Source: Cohnella sp. CFH 77786
Lineage (GTDB): Bacteria; Bacillota; Bacilli; Paenibacillales; Paenibacillaceae
Assembly: GCF_019400745.1 (NCBI RefSeq)
Contig: NZ_WJIB01000011.1
Span: 124,001 to 188,000, forward strand
Direction of reading: 5' to 3'
Length of the DNA: 64,000 bases
In this document: positions 35,391-43,351 of the stretch, one piece after another
Layout of the letters: each line of letters begins with the position of its first letter
How positions within the stretch are numbered: the first letter of the stretch is position 1
Notes under the pieces: model-generated
What the model was told of the DNA's origin: nothing
The model's input: the letters and a program-made list of their open reading frames with translations, nothing else
Database searches by the model: none
Position numbers and translations under genes: made by a program

Positions 35391-36516
35391 GAATTACCCT
35401 CCCAGGTGGTCGAAGCAGGATATACCTTGCGTAGGCGATCGGCCGCGCCGCCGCGTCTTCCGCTGCCGCCCGGCTGACGCTGGCCATGGCGTGCCGCCCT
35501 GGTTTGGAGTTGGCTTCCAGAAACCACAGCCCGCCGGTGCGGTCGATCCCGAAATCGAGACCCAATTCAAAGAAATGGCCGTAGTGCTGCTCGAGTCGCC
35601 GGACGATAAGCCGGCAGCCGTCCCGAATTTCCTTCATCATCGCGGAGGCCGCGGCGGGACCGTGCCGGGCGGCCAATAAGTCTTCCGCGGGCGTTGCGGT
35701 TCCTCCGCCATGCAAATTGGCCGTAACCGTTCCGGGATTTCCGGAGCGTGCCGCGGCTCCGGTCACCGCCCAGCGGCCGCGGCCGTTCTTCTGCACGAGT
35801 ACGCGGATATCGCAAGGTTCTCCGCCGGTTCCGGTCAGATCCAGAAGCGGCTGCATGAGATAGGTGCGGCCTCCGATCCAGCGGTGAAGACGCCTCAAGG
35901 CTTCCTTCTCGTCCGCGAACGCCAAGTCGAAGGGACGGTTGTCTTGAAGGCGGCCTCGCACGCGTACCGTTCCTCCTGCCTGGCGGGAGCAGGCCGCGAC
36001 CCGCCGCCCTTGGCTTCCGCAAGCGGGCTTCAGGAAAGCGGATCCGCCGCAGCGCTTCAGCCAATCGGCCAGCGAAGCCGGACCGCCGTAGATTTCGGTC
36101 GGCGGAAGCAGGCGGGAGAGCTCGGGATCTTTGTTCAGGACGGCATACACTCGGCCTTTATCCGGCAATTTCCCATTCAGATAACGGAACGGCCGTGCGT
36201 CTTCCAGCTTGCGGACGGCCTGGCGGAACCTGGCGCGACCTTCTCCGGTTTCCGGCCAGGAGCGGTCGTAGACGAGCGGGGGAATCCCGTACCGGCCCGA
36301 CGTCCACTCCCGGTCCTTGTCGTCCCGCGTCCAGCCGCGAACCGTTTTCTCGTGCGGAATCCAGGTTCGCGGATCGAATGCGAAAACGAACAGTCCCGCC
36401 TTCTTGCCTCGATGCAGGAGTTCGCGAAGAAAGGGGCTTTCCCCGAATGGAGGCTCTCCCGGCCGTTCGCAGACGAGGATGCCGAGGGCCTCAGAAACCG
36501 GATAAAAATCGCGCAT
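35371..36516 (-). CDS. YheC/YheD-family ATP-grasp protein, paralogue 2 (short form, divergent loop)
   Basis: A 381-aa short-form member beginning with SEALGILVCERPGEPPF. The metal site WFLEANSKP is intact, but the phosphate loop is FLKPACGSQGRRVAAC, where the other four have a glycine near the end followed by Ile. It has lost the G-x-G-I pattern, so ATP binding may be altered. It overlaps paralogue 1 by 26 bases and paralogue 3 by 20, with no clear ribosome site of its own, so it is likely translated by coupling. Confidence 0.9.
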   Translation of the reverse strand: MRDFYPVSEALGILVCERPGEPPFGESPFLRELLHRGKKAGLFVFAFDPRTWIPHEKTVRGWTRDDKDREWTSGRYGIPPLVYDRSWPETGEGRARFRQAVRKLEDARPFRYLNGKLPDKGRVYAVLNKDPELSRLLPPTEIYGGPASLADWLKRCGGSAFLKPACGSQGRRVAACSRQAGGTVRVRGRLQDNRPFDLAFADEKEALRRLHRWIGGRTYLMQPLLDLTGTGGEPCDIRVLVQKNGRGRWAVTGAAARSGNPGTVTANLHGGGTATPAEDLLAARHGPAAASAMMKEIRDGCRLIVRRLEQHYGHFFELGLDFGIDRTGGLWFLEANSKPGRHAMASVSRAAAEDAAARPIAYARYILLRPPGRVIHEFDHL

Positions 36517-37858
36517 ATTGAATCATCATCCGCACCGACGGGCGGATTTTCCCCTCTGTTAGTGGTGTATTGTCGTTTTTGGAAGGTTTGGAGTTCACTT
36601 CAAGCAACCAGATCCGGCCGGCGGTATCGATGGCCAGGTCGATGCCGAGCTCGCCGAAATGCGCCGGGATGTAGGTGTCGATGCCTCTGGCGATGTCCAG
36701 AGCGGCCCGATGAAGGCGTGCGGAAGCGTCTCCCCGGTAGAGGACGGGAAGATTGGATTTGGCGATGGCTTCCCTGGCTTTGGAAAGGGTGCCTCCCCGG
36801 GCGAGGTTCGATACGAAATGGTCGTTCCCCGCGGTGCGGCTGACCACGGAGGTCACCGTCCATTCCCCGTCGGCGTTTTTCTGGGTCAAGGCTCTGAAGT
36901 CGACCGGGCGGCCGCCGATTTCGATCAGGCTCAGCCCTTGCTGGATTAAATATCGCACGGATTTCATTTTTCCGGAGATGGAAGCGTACAGCTTCGGCAA
37001 GCTGGAGAACGTAAGCTTGCGGGTTCCGTTCACGGTCGCGTAAGACGCCTGCCAGCTCTCCGCGCCGGTCTGGGTGATGCGGATAATTCCTTTCCCGAGG
37101 CTTCCCCGAACCGGTTTCAGAAAGACGCTGGGATAACGGGTACACATGCTTCGGAACATGGCGAAATTATGGAGGGAATGGGATTCAGGCAAGTAACGCT
37201 GAAGGCCGGGGTCCTTCTTCAAGGCTTCGAACACTTCGGATTTGTCGAGAAATTTTTCATTGAACACGCGGGAGCCGTAGCGGACGTTGATTTCTCTCAT
37301 GAATTGCTGCACGTCGGGAAGGTTCTCCAATTTGCGGGTCGTCAGCCGGTTATTGACAACGTTCGGTACCGGCAGGACCATCCGGTGCCATCCTTCGTTG
37401 TACACCCAGCCTTCCACGGCCGCTTGACTTGACCCCAGGGCTGCGGGAGTGAAAAAATAGACGTAAGCGCCTTGTTTGCGGCAGGCGTCCGTCAATTCCC
37501 GGCAGAACATCGTGATGTCGCCGAACGGCTTGTCGGGCTGCGCAGGGTATTCGCGGCTGACGAGAACGCCGATCAGAGGCCCGAGCGAAAGGGTCCGGGT
37601 TTGCGCGCGGTACTGCAGCCGAAGGGTGACTCCGGTATGGAGGCCCATTCTGCGGAACAGCGTCTGGCTGATTCTCAGTCCTTCATAACGGGGCACGGGG
37701 ACAACGGTGACGGGGTGCCGAAAAGAACCGAACTGAAGCGTAAGCGGCTGCCCCGCCGGTATTTTCGACTTCTTCATCAGCGGTTCCCCAAGCATCAGGA
37801 CGTCGTCGGACAGAATGCCGGAGCTGATGGCCTGGACGTTGATTTTCGGGGCGGACAT
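36491..37858 (-). CDS. YheC/YheD-family ATP-grasp protein, paralogue 1 (long form)
   Basis: A 455-aa long-form member and first gene of the operon. The N-terminal domain (about 1-110) ends in LSLGPLIGVLV, matching paralogue 3; the ATP-grasp part has FLKPVRGSLGKGI and WLLEVNSKP. The ATG at 37858 follows AGGAGA. A longer in-frame reading to 37954 would start inside the promoter candidate. In B. subtilis YheC and YheD are a pair and YheD forms rings around the forespore; biochemical function is unknown. Confidence 0.93.
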   Translation of the reverse strand: MSAPKINVQAISSGILSDDVLMLGEPLMKKSKIPAGQPLTLQFGSFRHPVTVVPVPRYEGLRISQTLFRRMGLHTGVTLRLQYRAQTRTLSLGPLIGVLVSREYPAQPDKPFGDITMFCRELTDACRKQGAYVYFFTPAALGSSQAAVEGWVYNEGWHRMVLPVPNVVNNRLTTRKLENLPDVQQFMREINVRYGSRVFNEKFLDKSEVFEALKKDPGLQRYLPESHSLHNFAMFRSMCTRYPSVFLKPVRGSLGKGIIRITQTGAESWQASYATVNGTRKLTFSSLPKLYASISGKMKSVRYLIQQGLSLIEIGGRPVDFRALTQKNADGEWTVTSVVSRTAGNDHFVSNLARGGTLSKAREAIAKSNLPVLYRGDASARLHRAALDIARGIDTYIPAHFGELGIDLAIDTAGRIWLLEVNSKPSKNDNTPLTEGKIRPSVRMMIQYARFLSGF

Positions 37859-37939
37859 ATGTGGTTCTCCTTCCACCGTTTCTCGGCCATGGCCAAATCT
37901 TTCGCGGGCAGCCAGATCGGGAGCCCGCGACAATACTCC

Positions 37940-37967
37940 ATCATATGAGGACATCTAGTTATCGGTG
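37940..37967 (-). promoter_or_regulatory. Candidate sporulation (sigma-E/sigma-K type) promoter of the ATP-grasp operon
   Basis: On the minus strand CATATGAT (CATAnnnT minus-10) is preceded 16 bases upstream by CACC, the short AC-type minus-35 used by sigma-K. It lies about 80 bases before the first ATG of the operon. Confidence 0.4.
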
Positions 37968-38086
37968 ATTGGCCGAATGCCCGCGGAAAAGGCGGGAACC
38001 GGTTGTCCTGCGGGGAAACGGGTTCAGGCGGCCCAGGGCGGTATCGGGATCGGATCGTACGGGAAAATGCAGCACGGGAGTGACGG

Positions 38087-39130
38087 ATGGTGGAGAAAAT
38101 GACGGAAAATACGGCTCGGCGCAAGGCGGAGCATATTCGGATCTGCCTGGAAGAATCCGTGCAGGGCCGAGGGGTGACGACCGGTTTCGAGGATTACCGG
38201 CTGCGCCACTCGGCGCTTCCGGAGATGGCTTTCGCGGACGTGAGCCTGGAAACCTCGTTCCTTGGCAGACGCCTGCGAACGCCGCTGCTCATCAGCAGCA
38301 TGACCGGAGGGACCGGCGAGACCGGGCAAGTCAACCGCCGTTTGGCGGAAGCCGCGGAAGCCCGGGGGTGGGCAATGGGACTCGGCTCCCTGCGGGCGGC
38401 ATTGGAGCGGGAAGAACTCGCGGCCACGTTCGACGTTCGGAGGGAGGCTCCGAGCGCATTGATCTTCGCGAACCTCGGCGGCGTGCAGTTGAATTACGGC
38501 GTCGGTCCGGACGACTGCCTCCGTGCGGTCCACATGGCGCAAGCCGATGCGCTGGTGTTTCATTTCAACGCCTTGCAGGAGGTGTTCCAACCCGGCGGGA
38601 ATACGGATTTCCGCGGACTGTACGGGCGGTTGGAGGAAGTCTGCCGCCGATTGACCGTGCCCGTCGGCGTCAAAGAGGTAGGCTGGGGCATCGACGGAGC
38701 GACGGCAAGGCGGCTTTCCGACGCGGGAGTCGCGTTTATCGACGCCGCCGGTGCCGGGGGAACTTCCTGGAGCCAGGTCGAGAAGCATCGGCAGACGGAT
38801 CCGCTGTTGCGCGTGGCGGCCGAAGCTTTCGAGGGCTGGGGCATTCCCACGGCCGACTGCGTCCGGGAAATCCGTGCCGAGCTGCCCGATGTTCCGCTGA
38901 TCGCCAGCGGGGGCCTGGCCAGCGGCGTCGATGCGGCGAAAGCGCTCGCCCTCGGGGCCGACCTGGCCGGTTTCGGGCGTTCGCTGCTCCGGGAAGCCGC
39001 GACGGGCGGAGACCTGCACGGGAAGCTCGAACGGGTGGAATTGGAACTTCGGATCGCGATGTTCGCTTCCGGGACAAGGAAAGTCGCGGACTTGCGCTCG
39101 CCCGGCACGCTGCGGCAGATTAACGGATAA
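38087..39130 (+). CDS. fni: Type 2 isopentenyl-diphosphate delta-isomerase (FMN-dependent)
   Basis: A 347-aa cytosolic TIM-barrel flavoprotein that interconverts IPP and DMAPP. Family motifs visible are RRKAEHIRICLEE at the N-terminus, LLISSMTGGT, AMGLGSLRAAL, FHFNALQEVFQPGG (the HxNxxQE catalytic segment) and FIDAAGAGGTSW, then an IASGGLASG FMN phosphate site. The window also encodes ispG of the MEP route at 62316, so this enzyme balances the two C5 units made by that pathway. The ATG follows CGGGAG; 38099 is a less likely alternative. It diverges from the ATP-grasp operon. Confidence 0.94.
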   Translation: MVEKMTENTARRKAEHIRICLEESVQGRGVTTGFEDYRLRHSALPEMAFADVSLETSFLGRRLRTPLLISSMTGGTGETGQVNRRLAEAAEARGWAMGLGSLRAALEREELAATFDVRREAPSALIFANLGGVQLNYGVGPDDCLRAVHMAQADALVFHFNALQEVFQPGGNTDFRGLYGRLEEVCRRLTVPVGVKEVGWGIDGATARRLSDAGVAFIDAAGAGGTSWSQVEKHRQTDPLLRVAAEAFEGWGIPTADCVREIRAELPDVPLIASGGLASGVDAAKALALGADLAGFGRSLLREAATGGDLHGKLERVELELRIAMFASGTRKVADLRSPGTLRQING

Positions 39131-39152
39131 AGGCAGACTTATCGTTCTTGCC

Positions 39153-39356
39153 GCAGCCCGGAAAAACCCGGTTAGAGCGCCGCAAACCGGTCTTCTGAGC
39201 GTTGCAGCCCGGAAAAACCCGGTTAGGGCGTCGCAAACCGTTCCGCTGAGCGCTGCAGCCCGGAAAAACCCGGTTAGAGCGCCGCAAACCGGTCTTCTTA
39301 GCGTTGCAGCCCGGAAAAACCCGGTTAGCGCGCCGCAAACCTCTCTATTGAGAGTT
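39153..39356. repeat. 51-nt tandem repeat array B (four copies)
   Basis: Units start at 39153, 39204, 39255 and 39306, exactly 51 bases apart, each beginning GCAGCCCGGAAAAACCCGGT. Copies differ at a few bases, and the last diverges near its end. Plus-strand translation repeats AARKNPVRAPQTGLLSV, and the minus strand repeats NRVFPGCNAQKTGLRRS. The array fills most of the 347-base gap between fni and the MBL gene; I see no promoter or gene there. Unit length equals that of array A at 22313, although the sequences are unrelated. Confidence 0.92.
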
Positions 39357-39477
39357 GTTGTTGTGATGAGACCGGCATAACGTGTTTTTTTGAGAGCGAT
39401 GGTGGGAGGGTTCCGAGTAAAGGGATCCGGCAATTCGCTCCATGAGGTTTATTTTACTGGGGATGGTGGAATGCGGG

Positions 39478-40455
39478 ATGATAGGGGAAGTAAGCGAACA
39501 TCAGGGCGGCCTGCTGCAGGTGAAAGTTCCGCTCCCTTATTCGCTGAAATGGGTAAACGCCTATTTGTTGCCTGGGGAAGACGGCTGGACGTTGATCGAT
39601 CCGGGTTTGCGCACGCCGGAGTCGGAGCAAGCATGGACCAGGGTTCTGGAAGCACGGGGAATCGGTTGGGACCGGATCGCGCGGATTGTCCTGACGCATC
39701 ACCACCCCGATCATTACGGGCTTGCGGGGTGGTTTCAGGTACGCACCGGCGCGCCGGTATGGATGTCCAAGACCGCCCGGGACACAGCCCTCATGATGTG
39801 GGGGGAAGGAGAGACTTTCTCCGGGCGGTTGCTCGAGGCATTCCGGGAACATGGCCTTCCAGAAGAATTGGGAGATGCCATGCGGGAGCACTTGCGGGGC
39901 TTCCGGGAACGGGTATCGCCGCAGCCTTCCGGGGTGACGATTCTGGAAATCGGACGAAAAGTCCGTATGGGCGGCATCGAGTGGGAACCGATAGGCGGCG
40001 AAGGACACGCTCCCGGACACCTCTCGTTCTATGACCGGCAAAGCCGCCGTTTGATTTGCGGCGACCAGGTGATGCCGGACATCTCCCCCAATATCGGTTG
40101 GTTGCCAGGCGGGGACGCGGATCCTTTGGGTTCCTTCCTGGATAGTTCGAGGAAGATGTTGGAGTTGGACGTGGAACTTGCTTTCCCGGGACACCGGGAC
40201 CCGTTCGCGAACTTCCGCGGGCGGGTGGACGAACTGCTCGGGCACCATGAACGAAGGCTGGACAAAATCGAGGGATTGATCGGGACGGAGCCGGCCAGCT
40301 CGTTCGAGGTGTGCGAGCGGCTGTTCGGGCCGCATTTGCGCGGCAATTCCCACCATCTTCGGTTCGGGTTGGCGGAAACGATCGCCCACCTCGTGCACCT
40401 TGAAAAGCGTGGAAGATTGGAGAGGGCAGGCGACCATTGGAGTCGCAGGCTTTAA
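39478..40455 (+). CDS. MBL-fold metallo-hydrolase
   Basis: A 325-aa metallo-beta-lactamase-fold hydrolase. The metal motif is THHHPDH (HxHxDH), with a further His in GEGHAPGHLSFY, Asp in LICGDQVMP and His in AFPGHRDPF, so a complete two-metal site is present. A C-terminal winged-helix-like segment (about 255-325, ERLFGPHLRG to LEKRGRL) is typical of the YobT/CymH group. The ATG at 39478 has GGTGGA 7 bases upstream; ATGs at 39442 and 39463 are possible but lack sites. Substrate unknown. It converges with, and overlaps by 4 bases, the minus-strand coiled-coil gene. Confidence 0.87.
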   Translation: MIGEVSEHQGGLLQVKVPLPYSLKWVNAYLLPGEDGWTLIDPGLRTPESEQAWTRVLEARGIGWDRIARIVLTHHHPDHYGLAGWFQVRTGAPVWMSKTARDTALMMWGEGETFSGRLLEAFREHGLPEELGDAMREHLRGFRERVSPQPSGVTILEIGRKVRMGGIEWEPIGGEGHAPGHLSFYDRQSRRLICGDQVMPDISPNIGWLPGGDADPLGSFLDSSRKMLELDVELAFPGHRDPFANFRGRVDELLGHHERRLDKIEGLIGTEPASSFEVCERLFGPHLRGNSHHLRFGLAETIAHLVHLEKRGRLERAGDHWSRRL

Positions 40456-40844
40456 GACCGGTTGACGCGGAATAGGCGGGGCAGGAAAAGGCTCCAAATT
40501 GTTTGTTTTGGAGAGGGATGCCGTTCGGAGCGCGGAATGAGGATGGCCTCCGCGGCATCTATCCGTTGTTCGTTTCGGACGGAGCTTGGCTCCGCCGGTT
40601 CCTCCCGTTCGTTCGCCGCGAAAGAGCTTGCGGCTTCCGTTCCCTCAACCGGAACCGGCGATTCGGACGCAGCTGCCGCTTCAACTTGCAGGATGCGATC
40701 TATGGACAATCGCCTTTCCAATTCTTCTACGCGTTGGGCCAGCATAAGGTTTTCATTTTGGAGCCGGAGAATGCATTCATTCAGGACCCTCAGGGTGAGC
40801 CTCGGCTTCCTTGGTCCATCATCCATGCCCTCATGATGTTCCAT
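40452..40844 (-). CDS. Small coiled-coil protein of unknown function
   Basis: A 130-aa acidic protein. A strong ribosome site (AAGGAGG, 7 bases before ATG) supports it as a real gene. Residues 17-47 form a leucine-zipper-like helix (LRVLNECILRLQNENLMLAQ); the middle is Ala/Glu/Pro-rich and the C-terminus is basic and hydrophobic (WSLFLPRLFRVNR). No family recognised. It could be a DNA- or partner-binding adaptor. Its 3' end overlaps the MBL gene tail by 4 bases in convergent orientation. Confidence 0.6.
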   Translation of the reverse strand: MEHHEGMDDGPRKPRLTLRVLNECILRLQNENLMLAQRVEELERRLSIDRILQVEAAAASESPVPVEGTEAASSFAANEREEPAEPSSVRNEQRIDAAEAILIPRSERHPSPKQTIWSLFLPRLFRVNRS

Positions 40845-41045
40845 GGCACAGCCTCCTTATAAGAAATGCTAGATTCGTAGTCTCATCGTACAGGAAAGCC
40901 GGTAAAGATACTGTCGAAGACCGCTGTCAAACGGCAATCTTTCTTCGTCGCGAATCGAGGCTCTTCCCGCCGTTGACGCGTATGATCCGGACGGTCGCGT
41001 AACCGTTGCGGCGCTCAGGTCTAGGTGCATTCCCGTCCGAATAAA

Positions 41046-42548
41046 ATGGAATGCGTCTTGGCTGCGGAGGAGCGTGATGGCCCGTTGGAACCGTTAATCC
41101 CGACCTCGTTGCCCCCGAATGAAATGATCCGAATCATCCGGCACGGACTTCCGAAAACGAAAGTGCCGAAAAACATCGTCTTGATTGGCGCGGGTTTGGC
41201 CGGTCTGGTCGCCGGTTCATTGCTCAAAGAAGCGGGTCACGGCGTGAGAATCCTGGAGGCCGACCACCGGGCGGGAGGCCGCGTGTATACCCTGCGGGCG
41301 CCGTTCTCCGACGGTTTGTATCTGAATATGGGCGCCATGCGCATTCCCGAATCTCATTTTTTGGTTTTGGAGTACGTCCGAAAGTTCGGTTTGCCGCTTC
41401 AGCCGTTTGTCAACGAGACGCCGGAAGACATCCTCTATGTCAACGGAACCAAGGCCCGATTGAAAAGTTATCTGTCGAACCCGGATGTCCTGCGCTATCC
41501 GGTTGCTCCGCGCGAGAAGGGGAAAACCGCCCAGCAGCTCTTGGACATGGCGGTACTGCCCATCCTTCATTATATCCGTCAAGATCCGGTGCGAAATTGG
41601 CCTCGGGTCGTGAAGGCATACGATCGCTATTCGATGCATGCATTTTTGAAATACGGTTCTGCTTATTCCGACGGAGCCATTGAAATGATCGGGGTGCTTC
41701 TTGGGATAGAAGGATTCATGGAAGAATCTTTCCTGGACATTTGGCGGTTTTTGATGCCTCTGCAGGGCCGCCGCTTCTACCAGATCGCAGGCGGAAACGA
41801 TTTGCTTCCCCGAGCCTTTCTTCCGAAATTGCGGGAAGATATTCTGTTTCGGCACCGTGCGACCCGGATTATCCAGCATTCGCATGGCGTAACGATTCGC
41901 GCGGATCGGGAAGGAACCTCGAATGCTTTGGACGTAACGGGCGATCTGGCGATCGTCACGGTTCCTTTCACGGTTCTGAAACGGATGGAGATAGAGCCGC
42001 GCGATTCTTTTTCGCACCTCAAAAGGAAAGCGATTCGAGAGCTGCATTACATCCTGGACACGAAAATCGGGATCGAGTTCAAAAGCAGGTTTTGGGAAAG
42101 AGGCGGCCAAACGGGGGGCAGAACCGTGACCGATTTGCCGATCCGTTTCGCTTATTATCCAAGCGATGGAATCGGCACGCAAGGCCCGGCCGTCATCTTG
42201 GCCAGCTATACGTTGGGCGACGACGCGATGACGTGGGACGGCTTATCAAGCGAAGATCGCGTTCGGTATGCCCTGAGGAATCTCGCTGTCATTCACGGGG
42301 ATCAGGTTTATCGGGAATTTATTCGGGGCGCTTCCTTCAGCTGGTCCCAGAACCCCTATTCTTGCGGCGATTGGGTCATATTCAAACCGGGGCAGGAGAC
42401 GGAGTTGTTTCCCTGTCTTGCGGCTCCTGAAGGAAGGGTTCACTTCGCCGGGGAACATACCACCCTTACCCACGGTTGGATGCAAGGGGCCATCGAGTCC
42501 GGCCTGCGGGTTGCGGTCGAAGTGAATGATGCGCCGAAAAAAGGTTGA
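41046..42548 (+). CDS. Flavin monoamine oxidase family protein (YobN-like L-amino-acid/amine oxidase)
   Basis: A 500-aa FAD enzyme. The dinucleotide-binding region reads LIGAGLAGLVAGSLLKEAGH, then EADHRAGGRVYTL; the substrate-binding region has GAMRIPESH; and the C-terminal FAD contact is FAGEHTTLTHGWMQGAIES. The layout matches B. subtilis YobN, including the N-terminal MIRIIRHGLPKT lead. No signal peptide is seen. The start is not certain: GTG 41025 and ATG 41046 share the frame and neither has a strong site. It would oxidise an amine or amino acid to an imine with release of peroxide. A terminator overlaps the stop codon. Confidence 0.88.
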   Translation: MECVLAAEERDGPLEPLIPTSLPPNEMIRIIRHGLPKTKVPKNIVLIGAGLAGLVAGSLLKEAGHGVRILEADHRAGGRVYTLRAPFSDGLYLNMGAMRIPESHFLVLEYVRKFGLPLQPFVNETPEDILYVNGTKARLKSYLSNPDVLRYPVAPREKGKTAQQLLDMAVLPILHYIRQDPVRNWPRVVKAYDRYSMHAFLKYGSAYSDGAIEMIGVLLGIEGFMEESFLDIWRFLMPLQGRRFYQIAGGNDLLPRAFLPKLREDILFRHRATRIIQHSHGVTIRADREGTSNALDVTGDLAIVTVPFTVLKRMEIEPRDSFSHLKRKAIRELHYILDTKIGIEFKSRFWERGGQTGGRTVTDLPIRFAYYPSDGIGTQGPAVILASYTLGDDAMTWDGLSSEDRVRYALRNLAVIHGDQVYREFIRGASFSWSQNPYSCGDWVIFKPGQETELFPCLAAPEGRVHFAGEHTTLTHGWMQGAIESGLRVAVEVNDAPKKG

Positions 42549-42577
42549 GCAGGCATTCCCCTCTGCTCAACCTTTTT
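42540..42577 (+). terminator. Terminator overlapping the amine oxidase stop
   Basis: The stem AAAGGTTGAGCAG / CTGCTCAACCTTT is followed by further T residues. The oxidase stop codon lies inside the 5' arm. Confidence 0.85.
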
Positions 42578-42633
42578 TCATCGATTTCTATCCCTCGCGA
42601 GAACCTATCCGCTTCCGAACAACCCCTATGCGG

Positions 42634-43182
42634 TCATTCCCCTGCCTGCTCTTGCCCTTCGGCGATCGCCTCGCGTTCCGCTTGCTTGCGGTGCGCGATC
42701 CGGCTGGATGCCGCCGCCGCGATGGCGCCGACGATGTCGTCGAGGAACGTATGGATCTCCCCGTCGTTCTTGTCGTTCAGCTTCTTCAGGACGCCCGGCT
42801 TGAATTTGTCGATGTAGCCGAAATTGGTGAATCCGATGCTGCCGTATACGTTGACGATACTAAGCGCCAGCACCTCGTCGCATCCGTACAATCCTTCATC
42901 GTATTTGATCATGTCTTGAAGCGGAGGCAGCAGCTTGCCTTCCTCCGCCAGCATATCCAACTGGATGCCTGTAAGCACCGCGTTCTGAACCTCGCGCTTG
43001 GACAGCACGGCTTCCACGTTGGTGACGCACTCTTCCAGGGTTAATTCGGGAAAATAGTCTTTCTGAAGCAGCATGACCAGCTGCCCGATCTGCTCCTTGC
43101 TCACGCCGCGCTTCGTCAGCCACTCTTCCGTGGCCCTGGCGACCTCTTTGCTGTTGAGACGATACAAGTTCGGTCTGGACAA
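42634..43182 (-). CDS. Phosphatidylglycerophosphatase A family protein (YutG-like)
   Basis: A 182-aa protein starting at TTG 43182 behind AAAGAGGT. Family markers are CDEVLALSIVNVYGSIGFTN and FLDDIVGAIAAAA, with a YDEGLYG segment between. Gram-positive YutG-like members of the PgpA family are soluble, without the membrane helices of E. coli PgpA, and this sequence is likewise hydrophilic. A phosphatase role in lipid metabolism is assumed from the family. The long reading up to 43635 runs antisense through gerM and is not used. Confidence 0.87.
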   Translation of the reverse strand: MSRPNLYRLNSKEVARATEEWLTKRGVSKEQIGQLVMLLQKDYFPELTLEECVTNVEAVLSKREVQNAVLTGIQLDMLAEEGKLLPPLQDMIKYDEGLYGCDEVLALSIVNVYGSIGFTNFGYIDKFKPGVLKKLNDKNDGEIHTFLDDIVGAIAAAASSRIAHRKQAEREAIAEGQEQAGE

Positions 43183-43351
43183 CGAACAACACCTCTTTCC
43201 GAAACTTTGGGCTTCCCGCGCTCGTCCGGCGTTTAAGGACAAACAATCATATTTGCCCCGGGGGCTCGTATACATAGTACTACAAAAAGGGTGAAGGCGG
43301 AACGGCCGCTCCATGGGCGACGTTCCCGCCCCCCGTTCGGGAGGAAACGCC

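Noticed and set aside
34056-35477. 473-codon plus-strand frame opposite ATP-grasp paralogue 3
   Set aside because: Shadow frame; the paralogue is supported by motifs and operon structure.
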